Part shown: positions 24,318-31,779 of the stretch, piece after piece | Layout: the number at the start of each line of letters is the position of its first letter | Numbering within the stretch: the first letter of the stretch is position 1 | Assembly: GCA_937883755.1 (NCBI GenBank) | Contig: CAKZYA010000040.1 | Span: 1-33,537, forward strand | Source: an uncultured Flammeovirgaceae bacterium | GTDB lineage: Bacteria > Bacteroidota > Bacteroidia > Cytophagales > Cyclobacteriaceae | Direction of reading: 5' to 3' | Length of the DNA: 33,537 nucleotides | Notes under the pieces: model-generated | What the model saw: only the letters and a program-made list of their open reading frames with translations | The model's database searches: none | Told to the model about the DNA's origin: nothing | Position numbers and translations under genes: made by a program

Positions 24318-26783
24318 ATGAGTCGCTTTAATTTATCTCATCTGGACATTTCTGGTTCAGTTAGTAATGCAACCTATAAAAGTAAATCTCAATTTAGTCG
24401 TTCTGAACGGGACCGAAATAGAGAAGAACATGGGAAGAGGCTGATCAATGATCTGAATGCCGCTTTTGAATTGGCTGAAACAGCTAAAACTGAAGACGAC
24501 AGGATTGATAATGTTGAAGGCATCTATCTTGAGATTACATTAGAGAAAGGCACAAATCCAGAATCTATAGAACGAAAAAACGACAAAGTTTCGCCAGGGG
24601 CGACAAAGGTAGATGAAAATGATAATACTAAAGTTGCATTATATGTTCCAGATCAAGCCAAAGCAGTATTACAACAAATTCTCACTGATTATACAACAGG
24701 TCAGCTTACTAAAACCGGAAAACCCCAACGGAAACAATTTGTAGAGTCTCTTGAGGAAGTAAGAAGTGCACAGTTTGAATCATTCTGGACAGATACCAAT
24801 GAGCGGCTCCCAAAAAATGATCAAGAGGAAATCTGGTGGAGTGCATGGTGTTTTCCGGATTTTGAAAATAAACTCGAGTTAGTCGCTACTAAGTTAGGTG
24901 CTAGGGTAGCAGATAGCGATCAAAGACTTTATTTCCCGGAATCAACAGTAATACCTGTCTTAGCTACAAAACCACTCATCGAACTAATACTTTTCGCTGC
25001 TTGTGGAGTGTTTGAATTACGTTGCGCAACCGATACGCCCACTTTTTTCACCGATACTATACGGGATACTCAATACGAATGGAGTGATGACTTAGCTAGT
25101 CGCGTAATTTGGCCTGGAGCAAATGCACCAGCAGTATGCCTTCTGGATACAGGTGTTAATAGAGCACACTCTTTGATTGAACCAGCATTGTCCGCTTCTG
25201 ACCTATACTCGCTACAACAAGATTGGGGTGCTGATGATCATTTTGATCCAATCGGACATGGCACACCTATGGCGGGTTTGATTCTTCATGGTGATTTGAT
25301 GACCTCTTTAACTGATTCTCGAGAGCATATATTAGAGCACAGGCTTGAGTCAGTAAAAATTCTACCTCCGAATGGGTTTGATGAAGATAAGCCCAATAGT
25401 TATGGCGTAATTACCCAGATGGCTATTTCTCTTCCAACCATTCCAGAAAGGAAAAGAGTTTATTGCCTGGCTGTTACAGATAATAAATCAGGTGAAAAGC
25501 CCTCAACTTGGAGTGCTGCTGTAGATCAAGCTGCTGCTGGAGTTATGGTTGGAGATGAAGAAAATGCTCCCAAGAGATTATTTTTAATCTCGGCAGGAAA
25601 CATTGTCCCAGAAGTTGATTACTCAAGAATAGAACCTGCGGATCATTACCCCATAGAAGATCCAGCTCAAGCATGGAATGCTTTAACTGTAGGAGGCTAT
25701 ACTGATAAAAATTATATAGATGATGAAGGCTATTCAGATTGGTCGCCACTTGCAGCAACTGGTGATTTAAGTCCGTTCAGCAGAACTTCGGTTGCCTGGC
25801 CTCATAATAAAGCACCAATTAAACCTGAAATTGTCATGGAAGCAGGAAACAGAGCTGTAAGTCCAAGCAAAACGGAAGTTTTAACTCTGGATTCTTTATC
25901 CTTATTATCAACTGGAAAAGAAGTCGACAATTTTCCTTTGACGTCTTTTGAGGCAACGAGTGCCGCTACAGCACAAGCTGCTCGATTAGCCGCCCGGCTT
26001 ATAGCTCGTTTTCCAGATTACTGGCCAGAAACCATACGAGCACTGATTATACATAGTGCCGAATGGACTCTTCCCATGTTAACGGCACTAAATGAGACTC
26101 GTAGCAAACGAGACAATTATAAACTGGTAAGACGATTCGGCTACGGTGTGCCGTCTTATGAAAGAGCTGTAGCATCAGCGACGAATCACTTAGCATTAAT
26201 CAATCAAGCTTCAATACAACCTTTCAAAATCGATAAAGGGACACGTAAATTTAACGAATGTCATTATTATAAATTGCCATGGCCAAAAGCAGCATTAGAA
26301 CAGTTAGAAAATGCTAAGATTAAGTTAAAAATTACATTATCCTACTTTATTGAACCGAATCCAGGACTGTCCGCTTCTATAATTCCACAAAGGTATCAGT
26401 CATTTGGTCTACGTTTTGATCTTAAAAGGAAAAACGAAACAGAAACAGATTTTAAAAAACGTGTTAATGGCTTTGAGCTTAAAAAAGGTGAAAAATTTAC
26501 TAGTACAGCCGATGATGGTCAGTGGATGTTAGGCTCAGACGCCGTATCCAGTGGTTCACTTCACTGTGATGTTTGGATAGGACCTGCGGTAGATCTTCTG
26601 ACTCGCAATATGATTTGTATAAGCCCCGTGTATGGGTGGTGGCGCAATCGTGCTACAAGAAACATTCTTGAGAAGAAAACCCGCTACTCTTTAGTAGTTA
26701 CCCTTCAAACAGAAAATGCAGAGGTTGATTTACATGCCGAAATAGCCAATGTCATAGAAACATCTACTGATATTTCTATTTAA
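24318..26783 (+). CDS. ietS: Subtilisin-like (S8) protease of the IetAS anti-phage system
   Basis: An 821-residue cytoplasmic subtilase with no signal peptide. The catalytic triad is complete: Asp277 in LLDTG, His314 in GHGTPMAG and Ser548 in EATSAATAQAA. An N-terminal domain of about 260 residues precedes the protease domain, and a C-terminal beta-rich domain of about 180 residues follows it. The length fits IetS. A cytosolic subtilase paired with an AAA ATPase suggests regulated proteolysis during phage infection; the substrate is unknown. Only two bases separate it from ietA, so the two are translated together. Nothing indicates inactivation. Confidence 0.9.
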   Translation: MSRFNLSHLDISGSVSNATYKSKSQFSRSERDRNREEHGKRLINDLNAAFELAETAKTEDDRIDNVEGIYLEITLEKGTNPESIERKNDKVSPGATKVDENDNTKVALYVPDQAKAVLQQILTDYTTGQLTKTGKPQRKQFVESLEEVRSAQFESFWTDTNERLPKNDQEEIWWSAWCFPDFENKLELVATKLGARVADSDQRLYFPESTVIPVLATKPLIELILFAACGVFELRCATDTPTFFTDTIRDTQYEWSDDLASRVIWPGANAPAVCLLDTGVNRAHSLIEPALSASDLYSLQQDWGADDHFDPIGHGTPMAGLILHGDLMTSLTDSREHILEHRLESVKILPPNGFDEDKPNSYGVITQMAISLPTIPERKRVYCLAVTDNKSGEKPSTWSAAVDQAAAGVMVGDEENAPKRLFLISAGNIVPEVDYSRIEPADHYPIEDPAQAWNALTVGGYTDKNYIDDEGYSDWSPLAATGDLSPFSRTSVAWPHNKAPIKPEIVMEAGNRAVSPSKTEVLTLDSLSLLSTGKEVDNFPLTSFEATSAATAQAARLAARLIARFPDYWPETIRALIIHSAEWTLPMLTALNETRSKRDNYKLVRRFGYGVPSYERAVASATNHLALINQASIQPFKIDKGTRKFNECHYYKLPWPKAALEQLENAKIKLKITLSYFIEPNPGLSASIIPQRYQSFGLRFDLKRKNETETDFKKRVNGFELKKGEKFTSTADDGQWMLGSDAVSSGSLHCDVWIGPAVDLLTRNMICISPVYGWWRNRATRNILEKKTRYSLVVTLQTENAEVDLHAEIANVIETSTDISI

Positions 26784-26838
26784 GAATCTTTTTTCAGGAA
26801 AACTAAGTGTGGAGCAGGCCTTTAGCTTTGCATATTTT

Positions 26839-26849
26839 ACTTAACATAA
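26839..26849. repeat. 11-base direct repeat separating island modules
   Basis: ACTTAACATAA occurs here and again, exactly and in the same orientation, at 22864-22874 and 28257-28267. The three copies bracket IetAS and the toxin-antitoxin module. Each lies outside coding DNA. They may mark insertion points or be remains of element ends. Confidence 0.4.
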
Positions 26850-26877
26850 CGAAATCGCTGCGACTAAAAACCACCCT

Positions 26878-27123
26878 TTAGGGGAGCGGACCAATGACAT
26901 CCAGAACAGATTCTAAAAGCTGCTTGGCATAATCATAGGCTTCCTGTAGCTGCGGTTCCGTAATGGCTAGTGGTTGGCTTGTTAGATGCAGCGAGCCGTC
27001 CACATGCTTCACGAGAGCAACATATCGTGATTTGAATATTGCTGGATCATGGTCAATAACCACTTCTGCAATTTCATCAAGCGGATTACCACTGGGATTT
27101 ACTGATAAAGAAATAAGTTTCAT
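26878..27123 (-). CDS. Small hypothetical protein (81 residues)
   Basis: An 81-residue acidic protein with an alternating strand pattern at the start (MKLISLSVNPSGNP) and a helix near the end (LQEAYDYAKQLLESVLDVI). I recognise no family. It is probably real because a decayed copy of its 3' half exists at 22985-23115, implying that this sequence was duplicated as a unit. A perfect 20-base palindrome 24 bases upstream of its start codon could be an operator. It lies convergent to ietS and divergent from the toxin-antitoxin genes. Confidence 0.55.
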   Translation of the reverse strand: MKLISLSVNPSGNPLDEIAEVVIDHDPAIFKSRYVALVKHVDGSLHLTSQPLAITEPQLQEAYDYAKQLLESVLDVIGPLP

Positions 27124-27146
27124 AGGTTGTTTCCTTTCTTAAATAA

Positions 27147-27325
27147 CAGGGTTGAATTCAACCCTGACTAGCCTCGCGGCAATGAGCGGGGGAAACGGTC
27201 AAGATCAAGCTGAGGCGAGGGGGATCGCCCGGCTCACAGGAATGTAATGACGAGAGTAGGGGATACGCCTCAGCCTGCCTGCATCAGCAGGTTGTCTTGA
27301 CCCGTGAGGGGGTCGCAGCCCCCTC
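27147..27325. other. Highly structured GC-rich intergenic region
   Basis: Several inverted repeats stand in series. A perfect 20-base palindrome (half-site CAGGGTTGAA) is at 27147-27166. A long stem formed by GGTCAAGA plus GCTGAGGCG (27197-27217) and CGCCTCAGC plus TCTTGACC (27266-27302) encloses the hairpin CCTGC-ATCA-GCAGG. The seven-pair stem GAGGGGG / CCCCCTC is at 27306-27325. The density of structure and the GC content are unlike the rest of the window. Possible roles are a structured RNA, a transfer or replication origin left by a plasmid, or operators. None can be proven here. Confidence 0.5.
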
Positions 27326-27361
27326 TGAAACGAACTTAGCCATGCGTTTCTGCGTATTCGA

Positions 27362-27390
27362 TTGAAAAGAAGGCTGATTTCGCCTATAAT
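27362..27390 (+). promoter_or_regulatory. Sigma70-like promoter for the toxin-antitoxin pair
   Basis: TTGAAA and TATAAT are separated by exactly 17 bases. The TATAAT ends only six bases before the antitoxin ATG, so transcription would start at or next to the start codon, giving a leaderless mRNA. The form is proteobacterial rather than the Bacteroidota TAnnTTTG type, in line with transfer of this module. Confidence 0.55.
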
Positions 27391-27396
27391 AACGTT

Positions 27397-27678
27397 ATGA
27401 CTGAATTAGAACTACGTCAGGATATTAAACAGAAACTGCCTTATTTGATGCAGAAGCTTCCTTCAATGGATGAAAGTGAGCTACAGCAGCTTCATGATAT
27501 GCTAGATGCTGTCCTAGAAACCGATAATAATGCCGAAAAACCTAAGAAAAAGCGTAGTGCTGGCACAATGAAAGGCTTAATTAAGTATTCTGATGACTGG
27601 GATTCTGATGAAGTGAATGAGGAAATTGCCCGTGATTTCTACGAGAGTGAGATTTTCCCCAAAAATGACCGTTCGTAG
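27397..27678 (+). CDS. Antitoxin of a VapBC-like module
   Basis: A 93-residue acidic protein directly preceding a PIN-domain toxin, with its stop codon adjoining the toxin's start. Residues about 1-45 are predicted helical (ELRQDIKQKLPYLMQKLPSM). The C-terminal tail contains a TMKGLIKYSDDW segment like that of DUF2281-type antitoxins, where the tail wraps around the toxin. It should neutralise the downstream toxin and repress the operon. Confidence 0.75.
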   Translation: MTELELRQDIKQKLPYLMQKLPSMDESELQQLHDMLDAVLETDNNAEKPKKKRSAGTMKGLIKYSDDWDSDEVNEEIARDFYESEIFPKNDRS

Positions 27679-28062
27679 ATGGTTCGCTATTTACTCGATA
27701 CCCATATTTTCATTTGGTGGTTAGAAGGAAGTGAACAGCTCACGACCGAAGCCTACGACATTATTGATGATGACAACAACGAGATATTCGTGAGTGCTGC
27801 TGTTTCGTGGGAAATTGCCATCAAACGCGCGAAAGGACATTTAACGTTTCAGGGTGATTCGGTTCAGCAAATGCAGGAACAGTCCTTCCTGCCATTGTCC
27901 ATGATGCATGCTCATGCACAACAGGTGGAACATTTACCCGAGATTCACCGGGACCCGTTTGACCGCATACAGATCGCCCAAGCCCAAGTAGAAGATTTGA
28001 CGTTCATCACCCATGACGAAATGATTTGGCAATATCCTGATGTAGAACTGCTCAAAGTCTAA
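27679..28062 (+). CDS. vapC: PIN-domain (VapC-family) ribonuclease toxin
   Basis: A 127-residue PIN-domain protein. The acidic active-site residues are present: Asp in LLDTH near the start, Glu in SAAVSWEIAIK, and Asp in HRDPFDRI plus the later THDE. Proteins of this family cut tRNA or rRNA in the cytoplasm when freed from the antitoxin. The preceding antitoxin gene ends at the base before its start, a normal layout. It seems intact. Such modules often lie in defence islands, here next to IetAS. Confidence 0.88.
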   Translation: MVRYLLDTHIFIWWLEGSEQLTTEAYDIIDDDNNEIFVSAAVSWEIAIKRAKGHLTFQGDSVQQMQEQSFLPLSMMHAHAQQVEHLPEIHRDPFDRIQIAQAQVEDLTFITHDEMIWQYPDVELLKV

Positions 28063-28065
28063 CCG

Positions 28066-28239
28066 ATGAGAAAACATCCCAATCCTTCAGGAAAATCAAA
28101 TAAACGATTCATCGGTAGCATGAAAGGTTCTTTAGTATACATGTCAGAAGACTTTAATGAACCATTGGAAGATTTTAAAGACTATATGCCTGATGACAAT
28201 TACATTAAAAACCGGGAAGAGAAAACGAGTAGGGAATAG
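28066..28239 (+). pseudogene. Orphan truncated antitoxin (DUF2281-like)
   Basis: A 57-codon open frame starts three bases after the toxin stop. Its central part, GSMKGSLVYMSEDFNEPLEDF, is the typical C-terminal toxin-binding tail of DUF2281-type antitoxins. The N-terminal dimerisation and DNA-binding part is missing and no toxin gene follows. It could be a remnant of a second module, or a functional short antitoxin that still binds the PIN toxin. It differs clearly from the tail of the intact antitoxin. Confidence 0.6.
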
Positions 28240-28737
28240 CGGTTAGCCTATCATTTACTTAACATAAGTAATCTTATTGAACAAAATGGATCGTCCTGGA
28301 AATGGTTGTCATCGGAATATCTACTCTAGCCCTTTATGTCAACAGACTAAACCCCGAGATCCTCAGCACCACAAAAAGCCGATGGGCCAAGAGCTCGAAA
28401 AGAATCTAGAAGCGAGAGACGAAGAATTGATTTCTTATGAAATCGTAATGCTTTCGATGATTGCTTTTCGAAATTTTACTCTGAATTATAAAAGCAAGTG
28501 AAAAAGAACATTTTGGTTTTTGGGGCGCCTATTACCGCAGGCTTTTTCTAAAAGACTTCGTGAAATTGGATACATGCTATTTCGGTTTTCATTCCAATAG
28601 GCCGCGATTCAACGATATAATTGAAGAAGAGAGCAGAGGCATGCCGTGGGCATACCTTTTAAGGAAGACGGAGCTAAAACATCGAATTCATAGCATTAGG
28701 AGATCAGGAGTATTGATTATTTATCGTTGTGAATAAG
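28240..28737. other. Region with broken coding traces
   Basis: No intact gene is convincing. A hydrophobic frame around 28291-28386 (WIVLEMVVIGISTLALYV) looks like the end of a lost membrane protein. At 28504 a frame reads NILVFGAPITAG, like the start of a Rossmann-fold protein, before a stop. A further open frame at about 28551-28734 (KDFVKLDTCYFG...) has no family I know. One copy of the ACTTAACATAA repeat is at 28257. The stretch reads as decayed DNA at the right edge of the defence island. Confidence 0.4.
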
Positions 28738-29766
28738 ATGGAAAGAATAGAAATAGGTATTGATAGCTTCGCAGCTTCTCCCCGAACCGACTTAAGTAAT
28801 ACTGAGGCTATCAATCAACTACTAGAGCGTATGGAGTTGGCCGACCAAGTAGGTTTGGATGTTTTTGGCATAGGTGAGCATCACCGCAAAGACTTCTTGG
28901 ATTCGGCGCCCCATATGATTTTAGCGGCTGCCGCAGCAAGAACGAAGAACATCCGTTTAAGAAGTGCGGTAACGGTGATTAGTTCTGCCGACCCCGTAAG
29001 GGTATTTCAAAATTACGCTACCCTCGATTTGATATCAAACGGGCGGGCAGAGATTGTTGCCGGAAGAGGTTCATTTATCGATTCTTTTCCACTCTTTGGA
29101 TTCGCACTTTCGGACTATGATGATCTATTTATTGAAAAGCTAGAATTGCTTTTAAAGATTCGCGATAAGGAATTTGTTTCGTGGTCAGGAAAGTTTAGGG
29201 CTCCGTTACAAAACCAAGCGATTTACCCTCGCCCCCATCAAAAACAATTGCCAATTTGGCTGGGAGTAGGCGGAACCCCCTCTTCTTTCGTACGAGCAGG
29301 AGAACTCGGACTACCGCTTATGCTTGCGTCTATTGGTGGTCAAACCCATCGTTTTGCACCACTGGTGCAAATCTATAGGGAAGCGGGTTATCAGGCAGGT
29401 TATACTGATCATGAATTGAAGGTGGGTTTGCACTCACTCGGTTACGTGGCATCAACCAAAGAAGCCGCAGTGAAAGACTATCTCCCTGGCTACCTAGAGG
29501 TTTTCACAAAAGTGGGTAATGAGCGTGGGTATCCGCCTGTTACCAGAGAGGCCTTTGATGCTCAAAATTCCAGCCCACAAGGAGCCCTTTTAGTAGGGAA
29601 TCCCGAAGAGGTAGCTGAAAAAATCCTGTATCATTCAGCCGCACTTGGGGGAATAACTCGGCTCTCTTTCCAAATGGATGTGGGAATCTCGCATGACAAA
29701 TTGTTAGAATCAATTGAGCTGATCGGGTCTAAAGTTTCGCCTTTGGTAAACGGTAAACTGGACTAA
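28738..29766 (+). CDS. Luciferase-like (LLM class) flavin-dependent oxidoreductase
   Basis: A 342-residue TIM-barrel protein of the bacterial luciferase-like monooxygenase family. Typical parts are EHHRKDF near residue 50, RLRSAVTVISSADPVRVFQNYATLD, GRAEIVAGRGSF and the PIWLGVGG segment. It uses FMNH2 supplied by a reductase to oxidise an unknown organic substrate. The ATG at 28738 is preferred; a GTG nine bases upstream is possible. It lies 26 bases before the cNMP/TrxR-like gene on the same strand, suggesting a shared redox operon. Confidence 0.9.
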   Translation: MERIEIGIDSFAASPRTDLSNTEAINQLLERMELADQVGLDVFGIGEHHRKDFLDSAPHMILAAAAARTKNIRLRSAVTVISSADPVRVFQNYATLDLISNGRAEIVAGRGSFIDSFPLFGFALSDYDDLFIEKLELLLKIRDKEFVSWSGKFRAPLQNQAIYPRPHQKQLPIWLGVGGTPSSFVRAGELGLPLMLASIGGQTHRFAPLVQIYREAGYQAGYTDHELKVGLHSLGYVASTKEAAVKDYLPGYLEVFTKVGNERGYPPVTREAFDAQNSSPQGALLVGNPEEVAEKILYHSAALGGITRLSFQMDVGISHDKLLESIELIGSKVSPLVNGKLD

Positions 29767-29792
29767 TTCAAAAAATACAAACTGAAAAAAAA

Positions 29793-31430
29793 ATGGATAT
29801 ACGATTACCTGAATTGTCAGCACATCAGATAGAAACACTACGAAAATACGGAGTTGAAGAGCAGTATACTACATCTACCTGTTTGGTAAACTTCGGAGAT
29901 CGCGATTATGATTTTTATGTCATACTGGAGGGCGGAATTTGCATTAAAAATGCAGACGACCCCACCAATTCTGTGGTCGAGCATGGAGTGAACCAGTTTA
30001 CCGGTTCGAGCAATATTCTTTCCAACAGAGCATCGGAGCTGAGTGCGGAAACGAAGACGAATACCACTGTGCTGCGCATCAAACCAGAGAAACTCAAGAA
30101 GGTAATATCCGATCACAGCGACATCAGTGATTTGCTCTTAAAAACTTTTCTACTAAGGCAACAAGGGCTGTTGGAAGAGGTGGAAGGTGGGATAAAAGTT
30201 CTTGGAAAAGAGAACGCAGGGAGCACCTACGACCTTCGTGATTTCATGGAGAAAAACAGTTTATGGTACAATTTCATCGACGTTGATAAGCACGAGCAGG
30301 CACGAGCACTATTGGAGAGCTTTGATCTTTGCGAAGAAGATTTACCTGTCCTTATTGATGGGAAAAACAACGTGGCCAAAAACCCAACGATAGAAGAACT
30401 CGCCAAGTACACGGGAGTCATCGTAGATTGGGACGATAAGGTTTTCGATGTACTGGTAGTTGGAGCAGGCCCTGGAGGTTTGGCAGCGAGTGTTTACGCT
30501 GCTTCCGAGGGGTTAAGTGTAATCACCATCGATAGTAAAGCACCGGGTGGACAAGCGGGTAAGAGTTCTAAAATTGAGAACTACCTCGGTTTTCCGATAG
30601 GAATTTCAGGAAAAGATTTGGCGACAAACGGTTATGTTCAAGCGCAAAAATTTGGATGTCAAATATCCATTCCCCATTTAGTAGAGAAAATAGAGCACAC
30701 GAAAAATCATTACATCATTACTGCCACCAATTGTCAACCAATTAAAGCAAAGACAATTGTGGCAGCCACGGGAGCCGCCTATTCCAAGTTACCCGTTGAG
30801 CATCTCGAAAAGTATGAGGGCGCGGGTGTGTATTATAGTGCTACCGCAATGCATGCCACCATGTGCAAAAACGCTGAAGTGGGCGTAGTAGGTGGGGGCA
30901 ATTCAGCTGGTCAGGCAGCTCTGTTTCTAGCCAAGTACGCTAAAAAAGTCTATGTGATTATTCGTAGTAAGGATCTGGGTGCGAAAATGAGCGATTACCT
31001 CGTTCGCAGAATCTATGCACAAGAAAATATTGAAGTCTTGACAGCAAGCAACGTCACTGCTCTTGGGGGTAATACATATATGGAATGGGTAGAAATTTAC
31101 CAAGGTGAAAACAAGGTGGATAATAAAATACTCTACCTGTTCACCTTTATTGGTGCTAAACCCTGCACCGATTGGATTGGCGATTCCATTCAAACCGATT
31201 CGAGGGGATTTATTGCTACCGGTTACACCATCGAAAACTCAGCGATAGATGGTTCCAAGGGATTTGCAACAAGGAAGCCCTACCCCTTCGAGACGAGTTC
31301 TCCTGGATTTTTTGCCGTTGGTGATGTACGATCGGGGTCTGTAAAACGAGTCGCATCGGCCGTTGGCGAGGGATCGATTGTGATCAGTGATATCCATAAA
31401 TACCTTGCCCTCGAGTCTGTCTATTCGTAA
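29793..31430 (+). CDS. cNMP-domain / thioredoxin-reductase-like flavoprotein without redox CxxC
   Basis: A 545-residue multidomain protein. An N-terminal cyclic-nucleotide-binding domain (about residues 1-130) is followed by a thioredoxin-like segment (about 140-215, no CxxC). A thioredoxin-reductase-type flavoprotein follows: FAD loop GAGPGGLAA at about 223-231, NADPH loop GGGNSAGQA near 366, and C-terminal GDVRSGSVKRV. The usual Cys-Ala-Thr-Cys of thioredoxin reductases is replaced by Ser349-Ala-Thr-Ala352, so it cannot reduce thioredoxin in the normal way. It probably passes electrons from NAD(P)H to another acceptor, possibly under nucleotide control. It could supply reduced flavin to the luciferase-like gene upstream; that is an inference. 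Confidence 0.88.
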   Translation: MDIRLPELSAHQIETLRKYGVEEQYTTSTCLVNFGDRDYDFYVILEGGICIKNADDPTNSVVEHGVNQFTGSSNILSNRASELSAETKTNTTVLRIKPEKLKKVISDHSDISDLLLKTFLLRQQGLLEEVEGGIKVLGKENAGSTYDLRDFMEKNSLWYNFIDVDKHEQARALLESFDLCEEDLPVLIDGKNNVAKNPTIEELAKYTGVIVDWDDKVFDVLVVGAGPGGLAASVYAASEGLSVITIDSKAPGGQAGKSSKIENYLGFPIGISGKDLATNGYVQAQKFGCQISIPHLVEKIEHTKNHYIITATNCQPIKAKTIVAATGAAYSKLPVEHLEKYEGAGVYYSATAMHATMCKNAEVGVVGGGNSAGQAALFLAKYAKKVYVIIRSKDLGAKMSDYLVRRIYAQENIEVLTASNVTALGGNTYMEWVEIYQGENKVDNKILYLFTFIGAKPCTDWIGDSIQTDSRGFIATGYTIENSAIDGSKGFATRKPYPFETSSPGFFAVGDVRSGSVKRVASAVGEGSIVISDIHKYLALESVYS

Positions 31431-31466
31431 AGCACCTCAAAGTATTGTAAGATAACAGCGCCACTC

Positions 31467-31747
31467 ATCGAATTCCAAATAGAATAATCTGAATCAAGAG
31501 GATCTGCCTTTATGCGGCAAGATGGAAAACGAATAGCCGAAATAACCTATTCCGCAGCTAGTTCCAATCTTATCAGCATCGATCATACGGAAGTCGGTGA
31601 ATCGCTGAAAGGAATCGGGGTAGGAAAAAGCTATTGATGGCAATTGTAGAAAAAGCTAGGACAGAGGACATAAAAATTATTCCCTTGTGTCTATTTGCGA
31701 AATTAGTTCTCGAAAAAGACAAGAATATCCAAGATGTATTGAAATGA
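31467..31747 (+). pseudogene. Broken GNAT-family (YjdJ-like) N-acetyltransferase
   Basis: Two frames together spell a short GNAT protein: MRQDGKRIAEITYS...IDHTEVGESLKGIGVGK, then after a frame change KLLMAIVEKART...IIPLCLFAK...NIQDVLK. The break lies in an A-run around 31624, where one A seems to be missing. An in-frame TAA at 31485 also separates the first residues (IEFQIE) from the rest. Because of two independent lesions, decay is more likely than a single sequencing error, although the A-run could be one. Confidence 0.75.
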
Positions 31748-31779
31748 AACCCAGATAGCTCAAATCTAGAATTGAGGAC

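Noticed and set aside
28277-28501. Open frame of 74 codons
   Set aside because: Another frame in the same place looks more protein-like (hydrophobic), so this frame is likely a chance opening over a decayed gene.
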